A stretch of DNA of 28,530 bases, from NCBI RefSeq assembly GCF_000090795.2, contig NW_003546287.1, positions 98,684-127,213 on the forward strand, given 5' to 3'. A program made the translations under genes and the position numbers. This document shows, piece after piece, positions 1 through 9,093 of the stretch. This DNA comes from Amphimedon queenslandica (Eukaryota > Porifera > Demospongiae > Haplosclerida > Niphatidae). Below the pieces are notes generated by a model that had not been told where the DNA came from, did not search any database, and was given only the letters and a program-made list of their open reading frames with translations. Each line of letters starts with the position of its first letter. Position 1 is the stretch's first letter.

Positions 1-14
1 GTTTCATAAAACTT

Positions 15-1043
15 ATGAAGAGGAGCCTTTCTCCTCCTTGTCAAAATGTACCAAATAAGCGTCAAAAACTTTCCACAAACATTGCAAGTGACAATGAAAG
101 TACAGATGATGACTGTCTTGTTGATGAAACTAAGTCAGCACCACCACAGTCAAGGTCTAGGCCCACTACAAATTGGCCTGACATCATCTACATCCCTGGT
201 TGAGTAACCTGGCAAAGAGCAACCTGCCAAATTTTAGGTATGCAGTTCATTGCATCCAATGGTGTAAGAAATAGGGGCCCAAATATCCAGCTTAGATGTC
301 CAAGCATTCAAACCTGTGTTAGCATCAGAGGGGATGGCAACTACTTTTTTTGTTCCATATCTCATATCATAACTGGAACGCAACAGCAGCATCTACATAT
401 TCGTGCAAAAGTAATAGAACACATGAGAAGTTGTAGCCATTTGTGACCATAATTGACAAAAGGGCCTTTATGGCAGATTTTAAAATTGATTGTTATAATG
501 AAAAATATCAACCTGTGAGTGCTTTGTTAGACAATCATTGTTTCTAAAAGTTTCATGGTAACTTTTTGCATCCTGTGGAGTAATTTTATGATAAATGGGG
601 CTCAGGAAGTTGGATTTCTTATGCCATAAAGACAAATTTCACTACCCGCCATAAGGTACCTTTTGTCAATTATGGTCACATTTATTTGTGCATTGCCTCA
701 ATAGATTGCAGTAAAACATTAATGCACCAGATACTCTAGCTACAATGAATAATGTATATTGAAAGATCTAAAATGGCAAGAAATCGTACTTGGGCATCAG
801 AAGTTGAAATTTATGCTATGGACCACTTACTGCATACTTCTATTCTTATTTTTAATAATCCCTGCAGATGTAGAAGCAATATTCTAACTGTGTAATTGTG
901 CACCTTATAATTGGATTGATGTTCGGTGGACTGCTGCTATTTGCCATGCTAGCATAGCTGTGCAATATTTAAATGTTGCACCATCGCTATATCTTTGCCA
1001 TCCACCAAATCACTATGAAATAGTGACTGACATAGTGGATTAA
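15..1043 (+). pseudogene. Copy A: OTU protease domain of a Helentron-type element, inactivated
   Basis: Two open pieces (15-203 and 240-446) and a decayed continuation to 1043 align by eye with the OTU domain of copy D at 22379-21804. Shared landmarks are IIYIPG against YVYYPG, GDGNYFF against GDGNCLY, ITGTQQQH against ITGSISQH, SKM..N..WASEVEI against SKM.INYVWAPDTEI, and LYLCHPPNHYEIV against LYLKHVGTNYFQAV. A K/S/D-rich stretch precedes the domain (residues 1-50), as in D. The expected catalytic cysteine is tyrosine (TAC, 342-344), while the C-terminal His-Tyr pair is kept (CAC, 1011-1013). An in-frame stop at 201-203, further stops after 700 and an inserted inverted-repeat element at 442-680 break the frame. 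The helicase that should precede it lies to the left of the window. Family assignment is firm; dead status is near certain. Confidence 0.8.
442..680. mobile_element. MITE-like element inside the OTU remnant
   Basis: The 22 bases at 442-463 (starting TGTGACCATAATTGAC) are repeated perfectly inverted at 659-680, and similarity continues about 11 bases inward. The 239-bp unit has no coding capacity and interrupts the OTU alignment at the point where copy D continues uninterrupted, which marks it as an insertion. ATTT flanks both sides if the terminus is taken one base inward, a possible target duplication. Confidence 0.7.
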
Positions 1044-2270
1044 GTTTTACACAGGTATAATGGGTTTACCGCTATATTCACTTGTTTGGATAAATCTATC
1101 AAACATGTTGAATGTGTTCTCATATGCCTTTTAAAAATACACAGTTGATCACCTTAAACTGACATGTTTTCATTGTCATAATTTCACTTTTAAATGTTAC
1201 ATGTTGAATGTGTCCCGTGTCCCAAAAAAATCATATCCCACAAGCAAGATAAAGGTAAGACTTCCCCTTTGTTTTCAATGTTATTTCTCTTCATTACAGG
1301 TAATTTTGTCACATACAATTGTCAAATCAGTTCCAGTATAGCTACTATTCACAAAATATGAAATCTACTGTGTATATACTTCAATACACACAGGATGAGA
1401 CATGAATTTCTTTGGCAATTTTTCCAATCCCATACATTTCAAGGTTATCATTCTATCTTGATTGCCCTTAAAATGCCATTCCCTTTAGAAATAGAACTTG
1501 ACCTTTCTCTTGCACAAACAGATCATCATGTTGCCACTTACAATGGGTAAACAGCATTAAATTAATCATGTCACATGTTTACATACTTTATCAGTGCACT
1601 TCAAATTATGTACCTAGTCAACCAAGCATAATAGGAACTACAAACCTGAAAAAGTAGCATATATTTATATTATAATACTTTACATAACTACATGTATTTT
1701 TCTCCTTAGAAAAAATAACAGCGGTCATCAATATTACATTTTCCAAGAAGCAAACAATATACCTCAAAAAGGAGCATTTTTGTCACAAATAAAAGCAAGA
1801 ATTTGCAGAATTTACTACATTACATTAAGTTTTTTTTCTTAATACTATTGTTGTCACTGTCTCTTTCTCTTTGTACTAGACCATTACAAAATTTTCATGT
1901 TTCATTACATTAAACAAAAAGTACTGTCAAAGTTCTTTTAATTTTACAAATAATGAACTTATTATAACATATTTCTTCTGTTAAAAAAACTAATAGTGGT
2001 CATCATTGTTTCTTCATCATAAAACAGTCAAAATTCATTGCAGTTCTCTCTTGTCATTTTACTATTAGCAAATATATTACCCACTCATAAGTAAGAAATA
2101 ATAATGCTCATCTATTATAAAGGCAGTGAACACATAATAACAATTAACTTGTTGTTATCACTCTTATTTGCATTTACCTAAAGTATATTTTCTCATTGTA
2201 AAACAACACCTTTTATGGTGATGTCTATCAGTATTATTATCATAGATATCTATGTCACTTCATCATAATA
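1044..2270. other. AT-rich intergenic stretch, nothing recognised
   Basis: Translated in all frames this stretch is broken by frequent stops. One strong GT...AG pair on the plus strand (GTAAGA at 1255, TTCATTACAG ending at 1300) is visible, but no open exon flanks it. I see no repeat or RNA gene. Confidence 0.5.
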
Positions 2271-2469
2271 ACTTACCTTTAGTAATCATCAATGGCTCAT
2301 TTTCCATTGTATAAAAATGACATAAAAAGTAACATCTATTTAGCAAATCACAGTGGTTATCACAATTATTAATACATATTTTACACTTTTTAGATGAAAC
2401 ATTATGCTTGTCATTTTTTACTTCTCAATCATCATAAAGCAATGTCCCTAGTGACACTATTCATGTTAT

Positions 2470-4100
2470 CAAAAAAGTTAGTCATATTTACATGTACATA
2501 TTTCACTTCTTTATGCTTAAGATAACAATCTACAATGATTGCTTTGCTGTACTTAATACAGAATCAAGACAGAATTTAAGTAGAAAACATGACAACCCAT
2601 AGTACCAAATCTAAAATTATATAATAATTTACTCTCTTTTAGGAAAAGTTAACTTCTTCACATGGACACTTATAGCAAGTACACAACTGCATATGCCTAA
2701 TGTTCTCTAACACATGACAGATACCTTTTTGAGTGCCAGCATTCTTACATTAAACAAATCTTTCTACTACATGTATATCACTGTCATATACAGTTACTTT
2801 TACATCAGGTAACTCTAAATTATTAATTTGTATGTATTTTACGTATGCCCATGCAGTTTCTACAACCAAGAGAGGTTGGTCCACATTCATGACAAAACGT
2901 TTCCTGACTTTCCACTGTCCCTTTATTCCCTGTCTTTGCTAAATGCTCCTCCCATAAAAAGCAAGCATTCATTCATAATACCACCGACTGCTGATTTATA
3001 TAGAATACAGGATCACTTCTTATATAATACAGGATCACTTCTAAATTGTGATAAAAGAGTCTTCCTAGTAAAATTATTTATCTAATCCAAAAAGTCAGTC
3101 ACATTAAAGTATCTCACTTATTTTTTTGTACTCGTAAGAAAACAATTGACAATGATTGCTCATCATTATTGTGCTGCACTACTGACATTAAAAAAAAGTT
3201 CCATTAAAGTACGAAATTGACAACTAATATTGCCTTATCTTCAAGTATGTATAGCATAATAACATCATACATGTACATAAGCATACTCATCTTTTAGAAA
3301 AAAATATCTTCCAATGGACACGAATAACAAGTATATACACAACTACATGGGCCTCTTTTTCTCTAGCACATAATGGATACCCCAGCATTTCTTACTGTCA
3401 AGAAATCATTTTTAGCCATTCCATTTAGTTATTTTAACATAAAGTAATAATGTAAAATATAATTAACTTGTATTTTACATATAGCAATGCTTCTCCCAGG
3501 ACCAAGAGACATGTCCAGATTCATGACATGACGATGGCCACCTCCTTCAATCTCCCCACATCTGTCCCTTCATTTCCTCTCTATGCCACTGACTCATACA
3601 GGATTACTAAACCCAATGTTCTTCCCACATCATGGATATACCTTTTCCGACTCCTTTGCAATTAAATTTCCGGGATGTTTCACTTCAGTTATCAGTTTTC
3701 TGCAACATCAAGTAATATTAATCATATAAATTTCATTTCAACTTGTATTTTGCACTTTTGTTTCAATTAGTACCACTTTCTTCAATGGGTCTGTCCACAT
3801 TAACAAAAACAGGATCTTCATTCTCTCTACACCTATTCTTCTCTCACAGTTTGTAAAACTCTCATGTTAAACACACGAAGTATATACACTTGCCACAACG
3901 GCATCTACTGACTCCTTACAGAAATGGGACTAGTTGGAGAACTTGGCATCACTTAATTGATAGTCACAACTAATCACTAAACTTTTTATGGCCACACACT
4001 CAACTGCATGCACACTTTATGCATCTCCCTTTGTCATCTTTCTTGACTTTTCTCTCTCTCTTGAAAACTAAGAATTTTGCATTTCCTTATCATCATAATT
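2470..4100 (-). repeat. Degenerate tandem copies of the terminal part of the 4.3-kb gene
   Basis: Two units of about 600 bp align with each other: about 2474-3085 and 3089-3665. Shared stretches include AATGATTGCT at 2536/3152, the CATGGACACTTATAGCAAGT-like segment at 2660/3313, and the segment around 2870-2910/3500-3530. A third, shorter copy lies at about 3700-3870. Minus-strand translation gives related strings: RFVMNVDQPL (about 2897), HVMNLDMSLG (about 3528) and VFVNVDRPIEE (about 3806). These resemble EVNLEVPLPAE in the last exon of the 5201-4288 gene. At about 4040-4075 the minus strand gives EKSQER, like VESQEERE of its sixth exon. The copies contain stops and have lost donors, so I read them as decayed duplicates rather than alternative exons. 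Confidence 0.5.
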
Positions 4101-4287
4101 ATTAATTAAAATAATGAGAGGGTGGAGGTACACACCCATAGATTATCGCACACACTAATGGCGCTATGTGACAGTGATGGGCAGGTCATTCTCATGGACT
4201 CATACCACTTTCTTTATGTTCTTAGGCAAATTTTTGTGCATTAACTCACTAAGGACTATTTGCTGTGCAGTTATTTAACATCAAGTA

Positions 4288-5201
4288 CTATATAAAAGTA
4301 ATTTTAATTTCTATTTTACATTTCTTAGGTCTATTTTCTGCAGGGAGGGGTACTTCTAGATTCACTTCAGTTGGCAGGCCACATTTATTACACTCCTCAT
4401 ATTTTCTTTTCAATGCCTTTGCTTTAGCAATACATTCTTCCCTTGAGAGGACAGTAGTTGATGGCAGAGTAGGACCTGGTGTCACCTGATTGTTTGTGGT
4501 CAGGCTGGGAATGTCCGCCCGAGCTGTCTCTTCCTCAAGTGGACATTTGGTGAAAATTTCCATCTCCTCCGTGATTATTCCTAAGCCATCAAAATATGAC
4601 ATTATGGTAAGACCAATCTATAGTCACATACCTCCTTCATTTTCTCTTTCTTCTTGACTTTCTACACGCACTTCATCTTTGTCTTTTACTGATTATTTAT
4701 AACACACCATTAAAACATAGAATAATTAACTTACCTTTTCCTATCACTACTTCCTCATCTATCAATGACACTTTTATGGCACATTGTAATACAATCTTTA
4801 TTCACAAACCTGTCTGTTTCACTTCTATCACATCTTATTTCACCAAATTGCTCTTCTCTGCTTAATACAGAAAATTACACTGACAATGAAATTGTCACTC
4901 ACCTTTTTCTACTTCCGTCCCTTCAGGTCTCATAAACCCTTCTTTCTCTATTTAAAGCTATGTTAGTATTCATAGAAAATTACATCATTAACCTTTTCCT
5001 TTTTCTCCAACCTCTTCTTTTCCTCCAACCTCTTCTTTTCCTCCTTTTTTCTCACCACCTTATTGTATATCCAATAATAGTATTTCGTTGCAAATCTTCA
5101 TTACCTTTTCTCTTCCTTGCACCTTTAAAACAAAGTATAATTTCAATTTACAAAATTTTGCACTTACCCATTCTTGCTTGTTTCTGAAGGTGTCTTGACA
5201 T
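4288..5201 (-). CDS. Seven-exon gene for a charged K/E-rich protein (about 175 aa), function unknown
   Basis: Minus-strand exons: 5201-5168, 5122-5105, 5043-4993, 4947-4903, 4770-4735, 4682-4632 and 4580-4288. All six introns are GT-AG, 45-132 nt, and all fall in phase 1 after a final G. The exons sum to 528 nt, exactly 176 codons with the stop, and no in-frame stop occurs. The protein starts MSRHLQKQARMG (an in-frame ATG two codons upstream, 5207, is an alternative). It then has a lysine/glutamate-rich part with a repeated GGKEEV, an acidic centre (VESQEERENEGG), and a last exon holding a probable short coiled coil with a CxxC (ECIAKAKALKRKYEECNKC). No signal peptide or known domain is visible. 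Some acceptors (exons 3 and 5) have weak pyrimidine tracts, so those borders are the least certain. I do not recognise the family. Confidence 0.6.
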
Positions 5202-5434
5202 TTTCATATAATTATAGCATTTCACCTTTGGCCACACCTACTTAATCATATTATCCACATACTCCCATTTTTATGTCAGACAGAGGGTGAGAGACAGGCT
5301 GTGAGACTGTATTCAAGACAATTGCTTGGTATACAATACTTAATTTGTTAGTCCATTATTATCATCATAAATGCATAAATTTTAGGGTGAATACAATGGC
5401 ATATTATATATAACTGATAGTTTAAACCATGCAT

Positions 5435-5715
5435 TGTAATGTCAAAGGTCACATAGACATGTGTCTTGATGGCACATACACTGTATCATCACTAATATTT
5501 TCTGGCATACTCAAAACCATATACGGTCATCATTTCTTTATGCTTATACATACAAATGAGTATTACATAGTGTTTACCTTTAATATGAAATAATGACTCT
5601 CTTTGTTATTTATTTTCAAGTCTATCAGTAATAGAAATACAATGAAGAGTAATGTTTAAGTAGTCTTCACTACATATGTAACATGTTTGTCATTGTCACA
5701 CTGCATTTTTTATGA
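5435..5715 (+). repeat. Duplicated unit, copy 1 (A-B-C order)
   Basis: Three blocks: A about 5450-5492 (CACATAGACATGTGTCTTGA...), B about 5493-5578, and C about 5579-5715 (TAATGACTCTCTTTG... and CATTGTCACACTG). A and C recur in direct orientation at 6598-6640 and 6753-6905. B recurs in reverse orientation. Confidence 0.75.
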
Positions 5716-5994
5716 CAGTTGTGACACAGACAGCAACGAGAATGAGTAGAGATACATGTGTTATGACTGAACTTTAATGTATTTGGTACTTCATTAATTG
5801 TCACTACTAAAGCACTTTAAGTAAATGATGGTATAAAACATGCATTCACTATGTACTCATTTCATTACATGTCTGTTCAGTGTTCACTGTGTCATTTTAC
5901 ATTGTTCATAAAGTTATATCTTGCCTTACTTAGCTCAGCCTTTGTGTACATGCATATAAGTCTTACCAGACATTTGTTAACCATTATAATTATA

Positions 5995-6415
5995 TGTGAC
6001 CCGATATGAGAAAACCAGGCTATATGCTCCAAAATTGAAAATTGAGATTTATGGTTTTCTTAATTAAGCAAAGTTTTTCCTATCTTTTGGTCTTTCTTCC
6101 AAGTCATTTGACACATCTAGTGCTGAGTTATGCTTATTTATGCAACAAGAAGTCTAAACGAATGAAATTGAGTTACAGTCATTTTTATCATTATATCATG
6201 CATTATTTACATGGTACACAACAAAAAGAAAGGTCAGTAAATGACCTCTTTCAAGTTATTTAAGGCAAATTTGGTATCAAATGAAAGGAAATTCTTTATA
6301 CGATATATTTGTGGTATAATGTCAGTTTTGATAATGTACCGCTGTCACAACTTTAAGAAGCCATATCTCTAATTGATAATTCCCGCAGATGGCCTGGTTT
6401 TCTCAATGGGTCACA
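5995..6415. mobile_element. MITE-like element with TGTGACCC termini and TA flanks
   Basis: The sequence starting TGTGACCC at 5995 and ending GGGTCACA at 6415 carries inverted termini of about 25 bases (GAGAAAACCAGGC inside the left end, GCCTGGTTTTCTC inside the right). Both flanks are TA, which fits the target duplication of Tc1/mariner-type elements (established knowledge). The 421-bp interior contains only a short accidental frame. Confidence 0.75.
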
Positions 6416-6579
6416 TATTAGTAAGTTGTAGACTATAGTGCAATTGATTGTAATGTCACTGGCCATATACACGTGTCTTGAATTGATGCGACATTTTAAT
6501 TATTTTTATATAAGAAACATATTGACAATGAGAATGAATAACCATATATATCTATGTTCACAATGTTAATAATAGTATG

Positions 6580-6905
6580 GTTGTATCGTCAATGCTCACA
6601 TAGACCTGTGTCTTGATGGCACATACATTGTATCATCAATCTATGCGTAAACACTATGTAATACACATGTGTATGTAGGGATAAAGAAATGATGACCATG
6701 TATGGTTTTAAGTTTGCCTGAAAATATATTATGTGTACAACGTACAATACAAATTTAATATGTAATAATGACTCTCTTCACTATTCATTTTCAAGTCCAT
6801 CAATAATAGAAATAGAAAGAGGAGTCATGTTTACATGTAAGTACTATTGAATACTACTATGTACAGATGTAAAATGTTTGCCATTGTCACACTGAATTTC
6901 TGTCT
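6580..6905 (+). repeat. Duplicated unit, copy 2 with inverted centre
   Basis: Block A (6598-6640) and block C (6753-6905) match copy 1 at 5435-5715 directly. The central block (about 6649-6730, starting GTAAACACTATGTAAT) is the reverse complement of the centre of copy 1 (ending ATTACATAGTGTTTAC at 5578). Confidence 0.75.
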
Positions 6906-6977
6906 GTCTTCCCTGAGTGTCATTTAAAATGTATAAAACTGTAATCAGTAGCCTAAGTTGTAAATACCATGTTGTCT

Positions 6978-7010
6978 TTCCTAGTGTTGTCCTTAGGACA
7001 ACACTAGGAA
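6978..7010. repeat. Perfect 15-bp palindrome with 3-nt loop
   Basis: TTCCTAGTGTTGTCC (6978-6992), TTA, GGACAACACTAGGAA (6996-7010). All 15 pairs are Watson-Crick. The 3-nt loop is too tight for a typical microRNA precursor. Confidence 0.85.
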
Positions 7011-7392
7011 GTAAAGGATGTCTGCTGTACTCTCTCTTTTCTCATATGTGCTGTTACCACTGCTATATCTGTCATACCATCATTCCTATTTTACTCACAT
7101 ATTTAGCATCCTCACAGGCATATATATATTTATTATTAATGATTGAAATGTAATTTTTTTAACAATATCTATAAATGACACAGTTTATTCCAGTGTATGG
7201 GTGCATGTATATATTGAGTTTGTTATTATTTCCTCATCCTCTTCCTCTTCATTTCTATGACTGGCATTGGAGGCCCAATTCTACCGTTCATCGTCTATGA
7301 ACAAACAATAGCATAGTCAATACTACCATACTATGTATTTTCAAAGTCACTAGCTCCAGTCTCAATGACCTGATATGCAACACTTTGAGTTG

Positions 7393-7597
7393 TCACTTTC
7401 GTTGCAATTCCTCTATTTCTAGATCTATGTCCTTTACCTCTCTCTTCTCTTGTATCTCCTCACACTTCTATAGCCAAAGGAAATTACACACACAAACATA
7501 TTACACTTAGAGCCTTGGCTTCTACATTACTCATGTTGTCATCTCTTTTACTTTTATCCCCCTCTTCCAAAGACTTTGTCTTCCTTTCCTCTCTTTC
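7393..7597 (-). CDS. Two terminal exons of a possible second charged-protein gene
   Basis: Minus-strand exon 7597-7505 (31 codons, ERE ERKTKSLEEGDK...) joins in phase 0 across a 39-nt GT-AG intron (7504-7468, ending GGCTATAG) to exon 7467-7393 (KCEEIQEKREVKDIDLEIEE, then QRK and TGA). The joined frame is highly charged and coiled-coil-like, recalling the KALKRKYEEC segment of the 5201-4288 gene, and reads as protein rather than random AT-rich sequence. Upstream exons could not be resolved; pyrimidine-rich plus-strand patches up to about 8000 may hide some. The intron is unusually short. Function unknown. Confidence 0.35.
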
Positions 7598-7619
7598 CTT
7601 TACATTATATCTTCACTCC

Positions 7620-8610
7620 CCTTATATACACATTTACTCTCACCACACCCATCAATCTTTTAACTAATCATTGTAATTTAATTAAAGCTATTCATTCTAA
7701 CTTATTCAAATTTTAGACCTGAATCACTATCTCCCACTAGCTGAAATCCTTCTTAAAATTCTCATTTTATGTACATTTATCCTCCTCCACTCATATTTCT
7801 TTACCATCCACAATTAAATGTAAATACCTACTTTTATCTTTCCTCCCATGTCTCCATACTTCCGCCCTTTTCTTATTAATGTTGTCAAGTAAATTGATCC
7901 TTCAATTGTTAAGTATATGTACATTGTCAGGTACTCAACGCTCTCTCTCCCTTCATCCCCCATTCTCTCTTTCGTACTTTATCTCACGCTTACCTCCATC
8001 AATAAATGTACATAAATTTATAGTAATTAAATATTTATTCTTTCTTTATTTCCTGTACATTATGCATGTCTATAACACTAATTTAAAAGCAATACAGCTT
8101 TGTTTGATTTGTCAAAATTTAGTTTCAAGGACTCATAAACATATAACACAATTTTTCCTTATTCAACATTTTGTTGCCAAGTTAACCTAGCCTGCAATTA
8201 TAACATAGAATGCAACTTCCGTCACTTTCCTTCATCCCAATACTGTCACATTTTCATGCTTTCTTAACATCACATTATTATTTGATTGTAGCAAAAAATT
8301 TTTATTATCACACTTGTTCATAATATAATACAATAACTTCTTAACTTTTTTGTTTCTCTTCTTTTAGGTCTCCTGTAATGAATACTGACAATACTTAAAA
8401 CTCATTGTCAAATTATATTTTTCATTTTGAACAATTATTTTATATTTTAAATTGTTTTACACTACTTTGCTTGCACTTTTCAGGAATATCTAATAATTGA
8501 TAATAAAAATAGTACCAAACAACTGCGTAAAAGTTTATGTTCAACTTTGTGGCAAGTGGCAAGTTAATTTTTAAAAATAATGGAAACTACAACAAAAAAA
8601 TTTAAAAAAT
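7620..8610. other. AT-rich stretch, no gene resolved
   Basis: Purine-rich patches on the minus strand (around 7770-7800, 7835-7860 and 7930-7975) have possible donors, but no consistent phase chain could be built. Nothing else is recognised. Confidence 0.4.
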
Positions 8611-8615
8611 TATTT

Positions 8616-8904
8616 AGTGTAGGGTTGAGCCTCTGTTGGATTTGAACCTATGAAATGAATTGAAACAAGCCCCTGCAAGGTTGCTGGTTTCAAACTATAA
8701 AATAAATTCAAACAAGCCCATGTAGGGTTGTATCAGCATTTAAACACCAACATGTCAACCCTACACTGCAGGTATAAAATGGCCTTTGCAGCACTGATGA
8801 GTATTGATATCAATGTTAGTATGGTAATTAAATGACTGAATGAGCATGTTGTGCATTCCTTTAAGTTATAATATCATTGGACAATTATACCTGCAGTGTA
8901 GGGT
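8616..8904. mobile_element. Nested small inverted-repeat elements ending in AGTGTAGGGT
   Basis: The motif AGTGTAGGGT occurs three times in alternating orientation. 8616-8628 pairs with 8755-8767 (13 bp, perfect). 8758-8777 (ACCCTACACTGCAGGTATAA) pairs with 8885-8904 (20 bp, perfect). The right end abuts copy B exactly where its helicase stops. Inside, 8651-8685 and 8698-8731 form a direct duplication (AAACAAGCCC...). No coding capacity. Confidence 0.7.
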
Positions 8905-9093
8905 CTAATGACATGAGACTTTCCAACATTACCAGGACCACTAAGAAACACTTAGTATGGTTCCACTTGAGTGTTGTTACGCAAAGCTATAACAGGTTTT
9001 TTGCACCACCTACGATTAAACATTACTATATCTATTTGCCTTCAATTCAATCCACACATTAACTTTCTATATTGATCAGGAAGAATCTCCTCC
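8904..9093 (-). pseudogene. Copy B: first part of PIF1 helicase, cut after Walker A
   Basis: Reading on from the frame ending FRFEAAANE, with two stops, gives EILPDQYRKLMCGLN, then RRWCKKPVIALRNNTQVEPY, then VFLSGPGNVGKSHVIR. The last is the P-loop (GPGNVGKS, 8939-8916) that opens the PIF1/RecD-like helicase of Helitrons. The next bases are the terminal repeat of a small inverted-repeat element and no helicase motif follows. The rest was lost by insertion plus deletion, or by truncation. Confidence 0.75.

Larger units (their letters stand above)
5208..7392. other. Intergenic region with nested repeats
   Basis: No credible gene. It holds a duplicated unit with an inverted core (5435-5715 and 6580-6905), an inverted-repeat element (5995-6415) and a 15-bp palindromic hairpin (6978-7010), listed separately. 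Open frames here are short and AT-rich, with no family resemblance. Confidence 0.6.

Noticed and set aside
2277..2307. Possible first exon on the minus strand (MENEPLMITK, then GTAAGT donor, phase 1 like the 4.3-kb gene)
   Set aside because: No downstream exon with a matching phase could be found between 2276 and 1044; a single ATG plus donor is expected by chance.
8640..8665. GGTTCAAATCC on the minus strand resembles a tRNA B box, suggesting a SINE
   Set aside because: No A box at suitable distance and no tRNA fold; the segment is inside the nested inverted-repeat unit.
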